Source: Pseudoscleropodium purum (Eukaryota > Streptophyta > Bryopsida > Hypnales > Brachytheciaceae). From it: a DNA stretch of 64,000 nucleotides. Made by a program: the position numbers and the translations under genes. The notes beneath the pieces were generated by a model that had not been told where the DNA came from, ran no database searches, and saw only the letters and a list, made by a program, of their open reading frames with translations. Within the stretch, counting starts at the first letter, position 1, and the number at the start of each line of letters is the position of its first letter. The stretch covers positions 14,818,001 to 14,882,000 of the forward strand of contig OZ017795.1 of the NCBI GenBank assembly GCA_963969395.1. The letters are read 5' to 3'. Shown here in pieces: positions 36,296-48,300 of this stretch.

Positions 36296-38257
36296 ATGTC
36301 GACCAGTTCTGCAACCGATCCAGCTCGTACGGAAGCAGGTACTTGCGCACCCACTACCGTTGAATTCGCACTTTGCAGGAACCAAATGCATGAACTTCCA
36401 GATAGCGCTTCTCATATTGCCGTCTCAGAATCTGAAATCTGATATCATAATGTGAGTTCGTTTCCAAGAAAAGCGTACTGCTCGATACATTGGACGAGAA
36501 ATGTCTCCTTTTTAACCTTAAATTTTGTGGATGTTTACATTTGTCCTTTTCGAATTCCAGCTTATGGTCCCATTTCCGATCCGACCAGTCTAATGTCTTT
36601 CATTATGAATCCCTTGGCGACCTGCAGATAAGTCGCGCATCGACACGAGCACATACCCCGCTGATGCATCGACACGAGCACATACCCCGCTGATGTGATT
36701 GCCCCATTGTTTTCGCACATAAGTCGCGACTTTACGACTCGTGAGCTTGTGCAATTGCAGCGTGTCAGCAAATCGTGGAAAACTTTGGTGTCCGACCACT
36801 TCCCGATCGCTGCAAAGACTCGTTGGGAGGACGACACGAAGGATTGGTATTTCCCATTGCGCTTCCAGATCCATCGTGACAACTGCGAGCGCACTCCTGA
36901 TACGAAGTCCTGGTTATGCTCTTGTGGGAGCGCATGGACAGGCTCTTGGTCTTGGTCTGCCGTCCATCACTCATCAGGAGAGATTCACAGCCTTCCTCCC
37001 GTTCCTTCAGGGGGAGGATTCGAGCCTCACTTCGACTGGCTCATCGCCAGCGCCGGAGGGCTTTTGCTGTTCGTGGACAAGCTTCCGCCCAAAGAGGATG
37101 AATTCGATCAACCAATAGCTTCTCGGTTGAGCGAGGAAGTTTGTGCAGCCTGGTTGCGCCAGGACCGAGCCTCCTTTTGTTCCATAGACCAGGTTTGGAG
37201 ACGTTTGTTGGTGAGCAATCCTTTGACGAAAGAGTGGCGGATTCTCCCAGCAGCGGATCCTCGAGATCTGGGGCGTGCTGCATGGGGCTATGTCGGCTTC
37301 CGAGCGCACATGGTTGCGGATGAGAAGGCGAATGCGTACAAAGTGATCCTCACTTTCAGAAATTTTCTGTTGGTTTATAAGTCCGCGTCCAACTGTTGGA
37401 CTTGCCGAGCTTTTCCCGAACCCACTCCATGGGGATTTTCTCCCTTTTTCCCTTTTTCACGGGAGTTCAGTCTTGGACCCAGCGCAATTGTCGGTGGGAA
37501 GCTCTACTTTGCAGCGCTAGAAGTTTCCGGAAACTCCACCCCACTTGAAGGTACAAGAGATATAGATATCCGAACACACGGTTGTGTGAAGGTGTACGAA
37601 ATTGACGAAGAAGCAGGGATATGGAAACCTCCCGTTCGGTACGAACTTCGGAATTACATCCCGAAGAATCTCAGGCTGTATTTTCGTTTCTACTTAGGTT
37701 TCGGGCTGGGTAGCTACGCGATTGGAATTGTCGAATGCATGGGGAGCATGTACGCCATCATTCCTGCAGAACTGAGCGTATCCTTGACTATGGACGCCGA
37801 GTGCAGGCGAGGAAACGATCCGAATGATCGAGGTCCGGATCGTAGCGATCCGGAACATCGTTATTCTCAATATGGTTATTTGCCCTTTCAATTCTACGTT
37901 TTGCAACTGCGTGAGGGTGCGGACTTGGCTTTGGGCCGACTGCTGATGCAGATGCCATATACTGGGTGTAGTAATCTCGCTGAGAGCGAGAGAGAGTATT
38001 CAAGGCGCATGCACTCAATGTGGGATAGTGATTCGCCGGGGGATTATATGTTTATCAATCCCCATAAGGTTCCTACGAAGATATCGACTTGGTTCCGGTG
38101 CACCGCACGGGGAAGCGTGATTTGGGTGACCTTTTTGGATTATTTGCTGCAGTATGATGTTGTGTCCGGTCAATCGAAGACCCACATCCTTCCGGACACC
38201 TCGTTTGCGGCTCCACCGGATCTGTCCTACAGGCCTAGCTTCTCCATGAAGCCTTAA
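36296..38257 (+). CDS. F-box protein with propeller-like body; start exon out of frame with F-box
   Basis: The inferred exon 1 is 36,296-36,338 (MSTSSATDPARTEA plus 1 base) and exon 2 is 36,628-38,257, with a 289-bp GTACTT...CTGCAG intron. Exon 2 holds an open frame ending at 38,257 that encodes an F-box (YPADVIAPLFSHISRDFTTR, then ELVQLQRVSKSWKTLV) followed by about 480 residues with Trp/Gly-rich blocks such as SNPLTKEWRILP, typical of plant F-box proteins with kelch- or FBA-like beta-propellers. Such proteins recruit substrates to SCF ubiquitin ligases. A perfect 29-bp tandem duplication at 36,637-36,694 puts the F-box frame out of phase with exon 1. As read, translation from exon 1 stops after 37 codons at TGA 36,696-36,698. 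With one unit the phases would fit exactly. No ATG in the long frame precedes the F-box; the first in-frame Met is about 200 codons in. So either this is a recent pseudogene or another start or transcript exists. Confidence 0.72.
36637..36694 (+). repeat. 29-bp tandem duplication at the start of F-box exon 2
   Basis: Two perfect units, 36,637-36,665 and 36,666-36,694, each starting GCATCGACACGAGCACATAC. The duplication adds 29 bases, shifts the frame and brings a TGA (36,662-36,664) into the F-box frame just upstream of the F-box. Confidence 0.97.
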
Positions 38258-41200
38258 GCAGGACTGCATGATGCATGATAAATTCAGCATTGAGTACCGC
38301 CAATGAACCTCAAACAATTGAGTTTCGTTAAACTGGCGGTATTCCACCACTTTGGCACTACCTGGATTTGCCTCCTAGAAAGTACATTTATTCTTGTCCT
38401 AGGTTTTAGAGGTTTGTTTGGATGGATGTCATATTTTTTAGCGCTGGAATCGAGCCCATTCAACGGAACAGACAACAGTGAGGTCGCTCCGGCGTTGATG
38501 TCGTTTGTTGTTTGTAGCTATTTGATAGAGATCATGGAGTGAGTGTTATTTTGTTGTAGTGCAACAACTCACGAAATGATGTAGCAGAACTTGTCTTGAG
38601 CATAATGTAAACGTTTACTGAATTGTGAATTAGTACAATTATTCTATCTAGAAGAACATTTTAAGAAAAAAAACAGCAAGAGGGTGTCAAGCTATCCTAC
38701 CCGGTAACCCATTTTTGGCAATGCGATGTGAACTTGAGCTCCTATTAATCTCAAGTGCTCAAATCTTTCAGAGAAGATTGACCCCATCGGCAGTCTAATC
38801 TGTTGCTGATCTTGGAGGAGGCCAAGACTCAATCGGAGCAGCACAACTTCTGGACCAAGCTGCTTTGCCATAATCTAACAAACCGTGCGGAATGAGCTGG
38901 GTGACTTGATTATGGTTTCACTTGCCATGCTGCAATTCTAGAAATTAACCTTGAATTGGCCAAATCCATAAAATCCTAGAGTAGAGCCTCTCAGCAGAAG
39001 CTTGTTGATGCGTTCAATGTACTTGGAGATATGTTTCGTAGTATCCTCGTCCAGGACATAGACATATCTAGTTAGATCTCTCCTACCATTTATTACTGGT
39101 GAGGATGTTGAGCACTACACAGACGCTCGGATGTCAAAGATGAACTTCGCAATACACTGAAGCTCGGATGTCAAAGTCGAACTTCGGAAAATACTTTCGG
39201 TAGTACCTTCCGAATTGTGGAGTATCCACTGAGCTTCGGAGTGATGAACTTCAAGAGTTTTTCTCTTGTAGATCAGAAGGTAGAGAATGAAGATATATAA
39301 TCTCCACTGGTCTGATCTCCTAATAAGTATACCAAATCCAAAGCCAAGGTAATCGATACCTTCTTACTTCTTATTTCGGAGTAATAGACAATATTAGTTG
39401 TTTTCCTTGCAAGCAATTCAAGGGGTTGTGGAACTGATGTGAAGGCACGACACAAGTACGGTGATCGATCTGCGGTTACTGGTTTTCATGGATTATTTAT
39501 ATTGAATGTGCAGTGATTGAATTTGACTCCAAGACAGACAGTGTGTTGCAAGTAAGCTTAATTCGCCGACGCGATCCAGGACTCGATCTAATCCTGGTCC
39601 CCCAGGACGATTTCGTTTCTGTGGCTCCTCTGCTGTGCATTACATACGTACTTGGAATTAAGGAAATGAGAATTTCTTCTTGACGTAGGGCTGTGGCGTC
39701 GTCGTGCTGCGTTTGTGAATGTGCAAATGCGCCTTCTATACTACACGTACAGGAGGGATTGAGAATGATTAGTTCTTCATACAAGTTGTTGAGTTCTCTA
39801 GAAGTTGGCAATACGTGGCCTGGCCATGAGTCTTAGCTGCGGACCTGCAAAATTGTAGAGGAAGTTCCGATGCCTCCATTACTTCACATACTTTTCAAAA
39901 TACTTTATTACAAGATTTTACAGTTACATGTGTCCAAAGATGTTTTTCATCCAAAATTTGATGCTTGTATTAGAAATGGTAGTTTTGGAGCGGTTTTGGT
40001 GAAAACATAAATCTTTAGGGATCAAACACCTTCAATTGGCCCAATATTTCATTTCTTAGTAGAATATTCAAACATGGCTAGTGATAATGTTTGCTACATT
40101 GATTACCTACTAAGAAATTTCTACCATTGAGCTAGAAATAGTGATATAAAATCTTGAAGATGATAAATTTAAGCATCCTTGAAATAAAGTGATTGATGTA
40201 TTATGCAAAATTTGCATATTATTTTGTAAGATCTTTTATAAGTTTGACTTTAAATTTCATACTAAAATTTCAATTTTTTAATGGTAGTGTTATAATTGTA
40301 AGGATTGTGCACCAATACTAAAAATGAGCTTCTAATTGATATAAATGGGATTTTTTTTAATAATGTTTGTTAGAGTTCTAAGACCTATGGCATTCGACTG
40401 CATGTCCATGAACAAATTTTGAATGAACTTTGACTTGCTACTGAAGATGAATTTCATGTGACTTCCACATATGATTGCATGAGGTTTGGGGATAACATTG
40501 AAGTGTCTGGGGTTACCATCAATGTGGCAATTTTATTTGGTGCAGGAATTGTAACAAGCCTCTCAACCATGTAACATACGTTGAGTGTTCTGCCTCTCAC
40601 TCTTGACTCTCACTCTTGACTACATTGGTATGACTTTCCCTTCACTGCCAAACATTCATAGCCATGCTAGATTGCACTCCATGTTAGATTGTGATAAATT
40701 ATTCCAAATTGTTGTGAACCTTTTATTGCATTATATTTTTGTTTTTTTTGAAAGAAATGAAACAGAATTCCATTGTAGAAGAGAGATATTGCATTATGTT
40801 CAATCTTGGGCTGGTAGAGTGTAATATCCAATTGTTTTCTCTTCCTCCATTCATTATGGTACCTCTAGGGATTGACATATGCTGATGGTGAGGTCTTCTA
40901 GGAAGCAACTGATGGCTTGCAAACAAGGTCTGGATTTGACTATTATTAAATTTTGGGTTGTGAGAGAGAAACCACATCTTACATTAGCTCGTGATTGTAA
41001 ATGTAGGGGCGTCTGGGGGAGGAAAAAATCACAAGCAGGTGACTAAGTTACTAAACTTCACACCCTCATCACAATCAGTGGATGACATTGTGATTATCAA
41101 GGAAACCATGTTCGACTGTTTCAATTTATTACATGGATGCGGTTCAAATGAATAACAGCATCCTCTGATTGATGTTTTTAAGTATGAAAGAATAACTGTG

Positions 41201-41490
41201 GTCCCTGGATTCTATCCTTAGTTCTATTCAGTTCCCAAGAAGTTGATCATCTATGTGTCAAGAAATCATACGCTCATTAAGATTCGGAGTGTGTCAAAAT
41301 GCAAAATTAAAGTTCTCCAGAGGGTTGTACAATAGTGAATGCAGGGAATTATGAGTCCTGGGGTCAATTGACGTAGAAATTTCTTCTACTGGCATATGAA
41401 ACATCAAGGTTCCATTAGTGGCTTTGTAGTTCTTCATATGCATTTTGTGCTGAACTCAGAAGCTCAGATATTGTTCAGGTATGTGTGCAG
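38258..41490. other. F-box 3' flank and low-complexity region
   Basis: No credible gene. Near 39,123-39,190 a unit containing GCTCGGATGTCAAAG and GAACTTCG is repeated twice with variation. At about 39,890-40,020 there is a partial copy of the AT-rich repeat family (ATGGTAGTTTTGGAGC). At 40,755-40,775 lies a short motif shared with 52.1 and 54.3 kb. A 104-codon minus frame at 39,497-39,811 lacks an ATG start and known motifs. Confidence 0.4.
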
Positions 41491-42630
41491 CTACTTGTCA
41501 ATTCATTGGCATTCTCCTTAGGGCTGGCAACCACATTGTCTTGCAGTGCTGGGTACCAGAGCACCTTTAGCAGGAAAGGCTTATGGTCAAATAGGACGAG
41601 GAATTCCAATTGTTGCTTCAGTAGTAGCAATGATTATGGGCTTGAATCTTCTGGAGGTGAGGTTCTTTAAGTTGCTTCTGTTGCCGTAGTGCACTTATGT
41701 TATATCCTCTTGTTCACTTAGGTTGCTGTTTGAGAATGGATATCTTGAAAGCCACAGGTGGTGGCAGGTCAAAGGCTATCAGAGAGGTATCTCATTTTCT
41801 TAGCTCTCCTTTTTGGTTGACCCTTGAGCTGAATGTAGCCAATGTGTGTTTTGGCAGATCATTGAACTTCGATTTCTATTCTTTTTTGGAAACTTTGACG
41901 CATGGAAAGCTGCAGCTTCCCTTCCTCCAAGTGTGTTTAATTTTCGTTTCAATATTTTGTTTGCGCTAGGGTGGCTTCAAGAGTTTGACTGAAGTACCAA
42001 TTCTGGCAAATTTTCCATATTTTCTTGTTATTTGGGTAGCTACAGTATGTGTTCTGGCTATTTACAACAAACTTTCAGCAAATTTGACGATCTGGCTGAG
42101 TACTTACATTTACCTTCTTAAACTTCCTATAGGCTTGTTACTAGACCAATATGAACTGATGTTGATAACTTGAATGTGAACTGCTATCTTGTTGATTTAA
42201 AGATGGTTTGTTGGAGTAAATTTTGTTTAAAAATTCTATTGTAATTATTGGCATCAAGTGCTCAAGCATACTTGGTAGGTCTTACTTTAGCGTCAGCAGC
42301 ATCTCCTGGCAGCATACTTGTCCTTGCCTCCCTATTAACCTACGTGGCCTCATCTCAGGTCTGACTCTTTTCATTTGGAAGAGTTGCATAGATAGGTAGC
42401 TTCTCTTTTTTGTATGCTTGATGAAGGAACCGGTTAGTATAGTTTAGTGACTGTTGCATTGCTGTAGGGTGTTTTCCAAACTGCTCTGCTTTGCCGTGAA
42501 CAGTGAGTGCTACAGCTAAGTAGTTCATACAAGTAACAGGATTCCTACGTCGGAGGTAGCCTACTCTTGGCTTACACAACTACTCATAGCACCTTTGCTG
42601 GTGGCAGCTTCGTTTGCAGGCGCTCTCTGG
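41491..42630 (+). pseudogene. CCDA: CCDA (plastid cytochrome c biogenesis, DsbD-like) pseudogene, partial
   Basis: Exon-like blocks match the plant thylakoid CcdA protein, which passes reducing power across the membrane for cytochrome c and b6f assembly. Block 1, 41,491-41,656, has [12 protein letters not shown] then, after a frameshift, [20 protein letters not shown] and IIMGLNLLE with a GTGAGG donor. Block 2, from 41,858, starts IIELRFLFFFGNFDAWKAAA. Block 3, 42,263-42,358, reads QAYLVGLTLASAASPG then SILVLASLLTYVASSQ. Block 4, 42,540-42,630, reads DSYVGGSLLLAYTT then, after a second frameshift, IAPLLVAASFAGALW with a GTAAGT donor. The conserved membrane cysteine of the ASPCSTP motif is Gly here. 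The N-terminal part with the first Cys and the last helix are not found. The frameshifts plus the lost catalytic residue indicate a pseudogene that keeps recognisable intron positions, so not a retrocopy. Confidence 0.8.
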
Positions 42631-44600
42631 GTAAGTTAGACAGAAAGTTGAACCATTGATTTTAAATTGCCATGAAGAGACAAACTTGGAATGATGTGCC
42701 TAGAAGCTAGAGTCCTGTCACTCCGAGAGTCCGTTGTGCTTCTTCTTAAATGCAAAACTTGTTTCAACAGAATGTAAGCATTTTCGTAGGGTGGTATGCC
42801 AATTGAAGCTGAACTTGCACTCATGATTTGATAAATGAATCAGTAGTGATCACAGAAACTACCTCAATCAATGGGCATCTCATAAGCTTATCCTCCTTAA
42901 GCGTTACGGTGTCCTTTTGAAACCCTCAATCAAGCATCATTGAATATGATCCTGCATTAAGTTTGTGTCTGATCACTTGAAAGTGCAGCCTTGTATGGAA
43001 ATACATCCCTTGCTACTCCTGTTGCTTGGCATGTTATTTTTCATAATGAAGCTCTGCTCTCACATTACGCAATCCAAAAATACAGATTGTGCAGATTATC
43101 CAAAAATACAGATTGTCCAAAAATACAACATAGAATTTTTGGGCAGGTGCATGTGACTAGAGATTTTCATATTTTTGGCCCAAATTTTGATGGAAGGTGT
43201 GGACAAGAAATATCTTTCATGTGCACTAAATTTCAGGGCATTTGAAAATATGAATCAAAAGTTATAGTCTAATATATAGTTTATTTCTCAACTCAGGCAA
43301 TCTGGGAAGATCTAAAAAAATCATTTTTTTCAAAAATCCAAATTTGAAATTGGTTTTCTAGATTTATAAATACATAAAAAGTTTTTAATCATTCCATTTG
43401 ATCAATGAGTCAAAAGTTATGAGGTGTTTTAGTTTGCAAGCATTTTTTAATTCTTTATTCCAAAATAAACTTTGAAGTCCTTCATGGAACTTAATTTTCA
43501 ATATTTTGGAAAAAAAATAAAATCATTAGGTGAAGATTGTTTATTACAACATTACAACCATTGGAATTGGTATTTTTCAATTCCATAAACAAATTGTTAA
43601 CAATTTAATATTTTGAATCATTCTCTATATCTTTCTACTTACTAAATTTTTCCTATATGTTGTACAATTTCAAATGATCTAAAAATTTTCAAGCATGTAG
43701 CTAACATGCCTTGACGAATTAATACAAAGAAGCACCACCATTTTGAACATTTTTTCATACAAATGTGACCTTGTGAATTGCAACCATGAAGTTTTTGCAT
43801 AGACAAAAAAATGAATTTTGTCACTTCAAATGCAAATATATTACAATCTACATTGTGAAAATTTCTGAAATTTTTTCCACATCTTCTCAAACCAATGTAC
43901 TACAAGATCCTACAATTACATGTGTCCAAAAATGTTTTTTTTAATAAAATTTGAAACTTGTACAAGAAATGGCAGCTTTGGAGCATTTTTGGCAAAAACA
44001 TAGTCATAGAACTTCAAGGATTAAAGCTACTCCCCGCTCACGTATTGTGTGAAAATTTCAGTCAGAAAAAAGAAAAATTTCATTTGTAGTGAGTTGCTCA
44101 AAATCTCTATGTTGTCAAACAACATAGTTTGGTCCTTTAGGGGTTAATCCATTGGTACATGATCCCATCTACATTGGGTTTATTAAAGCACATTGAACAC
44201 TTTACTTTAATTTCTATTGACAATAAAAACTATATAAATACTTACATCACATTCATGTTCACATTAATCTCAAGTAAATATTATAAAAATGTAAAATTTA
44301 GTAAATGGATATCTTCATTTATTATTCCCATAAAGTCTATGACTTCCATTAGAGGATTTTAGGGGGGCTAGGACGGCCATTTTAGGGCCGTTCCCAACGT
44401 TGTTCTCCCAACAACCAAAGAACAATTTCTCTGAGCTTTTATTTTTATTTTTAAACATTTTAAATGAAAAAAAAATTTTGAATTTTTTTTTTAAATTTGA
44501 ATTTTTGACAAAATTTGAATTTTTTTCAACAACATGGCAATTGCTATGCCACATCAAGTAGTTGGTGGAGCAAGTTCCTAGAGTCTCAAAACCTTAGGGA
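42631..44600. repeat. AT-rich repeat copies, one ending in CCTTTAGGGGTTAA
   Basis: From about 43,250 to 44,145 the sequence is a long copy of the AT-rich family. It shares TTTTCCTATATGTTGTACAA and GAAATGGCAGCTTTGGAGCA with 27.7-28.3 kb and, inverted, with 55.8-56.5 kb. It ends with TTTGGTCCTTTAGGGGTTAA. From 44,346 a sequence starting CCATTAGAGGATTTTAG resembles the nested MITE at 55.5 kb. A small direct repeat of TACAGATTGT lies at 43,080-43,125. No gene seen. Confidence 0.5.
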
Positions 44601-44889
44601 ACTCGTAGCCCTTCAAAGCAACTAAATATCTTCTTATGATATGAGTTGACTTCATTAAAGTATAAAGAACGTTGTATTTTATTTTTTAGGATCATTTTTA
44701 ATGTAATAAGTATTTGCATGAGATTCATATTCATGTGCATCTCAAGTATATTAAATCTTTACAACTTTTTGTTCAATTTTCTTCATTCACATAAATATCA
44801 ACTTTGTAACTTTATATAAATAAGGTTAATTAGAGTACTAAAAACTCTCTATTTTAAATTTTAGCAGCGTTTAAAATTATGTAAATTGT

Positions 44890-45390
44890 GTGTTTTGAAG
44901 AAATTTTACTATTTTACTAAAAATTTTGTGAACATATATGTAACACATGGTTAAGAATTTATGATTTAGCACAATTAAATACAACATTCAAAGTTTTGCA
45001 TTGCTTTATCATGCCCACTGAAAATCATCTAATTACTTGAAAATTAATTGTGATTTACAATTGTGTCTTTTATAAATATTTTGAACTTTTGACTAAATCT
45101 TTTGTAAACATTTGTAAAGCACATGGTCGAGTTTTTATCGGTTGTTACTCTTAAATATAACAAATGTTTGAATTGGTTTTGCATGCCTAGTAAAAATCAT
45201 CCAGTTGAAAAATAATTTTGATTGACAAATTTATGTTTCATAAATGTTTTGAACTTTTGACTAAAATTTTTGTACACATTTACAAAGCATATGGTCAAAA
45301 ATTTATGACTTGGTATTCTTAAATAAAGCTAATATATGAATGAATTTCTCATGGCCTCTATAAATCAACAAAAAACTTGAAAAATAAATT
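44890..45390 (+). repeat. Three diverged tandem units of about 174 bp
   Basis: The landmarks ACACATGG/CACATGG/CATATGG recur near 44,943, 45,119 and 45,288. Each is preceded by a TTTTGAACTTTTGACTAAA-like stretch and followed by a CATGCC..TAAAAATCATC-like stretch. This gives about three imperfect units, an old satellite-like array. Confidence 0.55.
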
Positions 45391-48300
45391 TTCATAATTC
45401 CTACATCTTCAACCATGTTGAAATGCTACTTTGTAGGTCTCCAAAATGCTAACACACATCTAATATGGACAAAGTATGCAAAAAAATATGCAAATTTGAA
45501 GTTACAAGGGTATTTTAAGGCAAAATCAGCACTCCCAAATTCTTTCATGGATTAGAAAATATCATTTTTTGCACTTTAACTATTTTGTGAACATTAACTT
45601 CACTATGCTTTTAGACATGTGACACCACTTCCAAAAATATAAGACACACTACATTGAGTGCACTTTGCAAAAGTTATGTATGGATGAAGTAAAAAACGAA
45701 AAAGTAAAACTATAGCGGAGTGGATAGAAAAGGACTTGACTTCAACCATTTGTATCTTTCACCAAAATCATTTGATTGGGGTTAATTTTATGTTTTCGGG
45801 AAAGGAGTGCCACAACTCAATACAAGGCAAAGGTTATGATGGGGGAAAAGAGAAATGTGCAAAATCAGTTTTTTTGCAATCCAGGGAAGAATTTGCAATT
45901 GCTGGTTTTAACATTATAGACCCCCAAAACTTTAGAATTGCATATCTTTTTCATCCTTTGGCCAATTAGGGTGTATGTTAGCATTTCGGAAAGGCAAAAA
46001 GGAGAACTACAATATGAAAAACTTGTATGAATAGGATATTTCAATTTGTAAATAATTTGTTGCAGCCATGAGAAATATTGCATTGCGGTTTGAAAAAAAA
46101 ACAGGAATCCAAAATAAGAATGAAACACATATCCAAGCCTTTAAGGGGACGAATAAAATATGGATACTACCATTAATTTATAATATATGTACTATAAATA
46201 TGTGAGATATCAACCAAAATGTGAAAAAACTCTTCAATTGAAATTAATTGTTGTACTTTAAGGTACCAAATCATCCCATTCAAAATATACCCTCGTCCAT
46301 TTGATGTAGAAATCACATGTACAAGTGATAAATTTTTTTCCATAGTGTGTACATAAGATTATGCAAAATTGGGTTTAAAATTGTTCTCTATATTAATTTC
46401 AAAAAAGAATTAAACATTGCATTGCGCTTTGAAAAAAATTTGGAAACCAAAGTGATTACTAAACACATATTCAAGGGAATGGGTTGTGAGCGTTAATTTA
46501 CCCACCCTTGGCAAACATGTGAGCACAACCAATACCGGTTCATTGTGTCTTTCAAGCAATGAATCTTTTTTAAGTTACTAAGTTTTACTAATTCGCAAAG
46601 AAATCATTAAAAACTACCCTAATTGCAAAAATTAATTCTAAACAACCCAAAGTCTTTAGGTTGTTGTCTTTTAAAAAAAAAGTAGCTATAGCCTAAACTT
46701 AAGCTACAATTTAGATCACACTGTAATTTTCAAAAAAGTAAAACTTGCAAGATTTGGATGTTCTTACAAGAAGTTATGACTAGATGAAGTTTGAGCTTTA
46801 AAAGGCTATCTAAACTTCATCCACTATTTTAGATTCTTTTCCTATTTTAGATGATTTCAAATTTTGTATCCTAGACTTAGATTACTAGCCTCTACTTTCC
46901 AAGTTTGGACTTGGATGGACAATCTCTAACTAACTTCATTCGGATTTTTATCCAAATTTCTATAACTATTGGAATTTTGATCAATTTCTTAGGATCGAAG
47001 TAGTACTTGACTCCTCTAAGTTCTTTCTATCAAATTCTAATTCTAAGTTTCTCCTTGGTTGTCCTTAAAAATTTCTATTCTACTTTCTACCTTGTTCCTA
47101 AGATTCAAGATTTTTTTCTATTAATTCACTATTTTTAAACTTTGGAATTTAGTTTCTTTTAGAGTATAAAATGACCTATCTAAATTGCGAAAGAACTTTA
47201 AATATGGACCTTCCTAGTGAATGTTATGATTGAATGAAGTTTGATTGCTAATTGGAATTTCAAAATTTCATCTGTTATGTTCTACCAATCTACAATTCTA
47301 AATTAGCTTTAGTTTTCACTTGTAACTTTTCAATTTTTAATTCTATCTCAATCTCCATTCTTGTTTCTTTTGGATGAAATTGACTAATTTTCAATCTACT
47401 ATGACTCCTAAACTTCATTTACTAATATCTTTCTCAATTTGACTCAAATCTTTAAATGTCATACATTTTTGAAAACCTCTAAACAATCTCTATAAGATTT
47501 CTATCTAAACTTTGGTCATAACCTAATCTTGAAACTTTGACTTGAACTCGAAAATTGACTAAGTGTCTCCTCTATTATTCTACTTGTGATTTTTATTGCA
47601 ATTAAACACCCTAAACAAGACTTTAATTCTATTTCATGCCTCCTACCCTTCTATCTACCTCTACTTCTTGACTATTCCAATGGACACTTCCTACATCTAA
47701 ACTTTTAGTTGTCCTTTGAATTTAGTTTTTAGTTTGAGAATTTTCCTAAAAAAATCTAATTTTTTAACTAGAGACCGTATCGGCTAGATTACCACAAACC
47801 AAAAGCACAAAGCAAGGCATCACAAAGCTAGGAGCACAAAACTCTCAATACTTACAATACCCCCTAGTTGCTAGGAGGTTACCGGTTGGTTGGGACCTTT
47901 TTTATCTTCCACGAGGCTATGTGGCGTGCTCTGATTGGCTAGGACCCTCCCTCTTGGTGACTATACTCTGCAAAGTGTCATGTGGTGATTGGTTGGGACC
48001 TATTTGAGTTGTTGACTAGATCTTGCTACATGTCATTTGGTGATTGGCTGGGACACATTTCGACTATTGATTGGGACTACTAACATGTCCTTGGGTTAAT
48101 TGGTCCTTCCTTTGCCTTGTAATTTTTTTGTTTATTTTTTATCTGGTTGCTAGTTTTTGGACCCTTTTTCACTCTAATTTAAACACTCTTACAACTTCTA
48201 ATTTTTAAACCATTCGAACACTATATAACACTTCTACAACTATTTTCATTTTATGGTAAAAATACAATATTTAAAGGTATAATTTTGTCCAACTAATAGT

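Larger units (their letters stand above)
29484..38222. repeat. Right arm of giant inverted duplication
   Basis: This is the mirror of positions 1-8,739. It holds, left to right on the + strand, a 384-bp MITE, a complete DHQS-II-like gene, a possible small uncharacterised gene and an F-box gene. The F-box stop codon (38,255-38,257) lies just beyond the base that pairs with window position 1, so this arm probably continues past 38,222, but its outer end cannot be located from this window. The 20.7-kb spacer between the arms is not palindromic. Confidence 0.95.

Noticed and set aside
36741..37118. 125-codon frame overlapping the F-box gene
   Set aside because: It lies in another frame of the 520-codon F-box frame, which has clear domain features.
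37141..37323. Second small gene on the + strand inside the F-box gene
   Set aside because: Frame shadow without family features.
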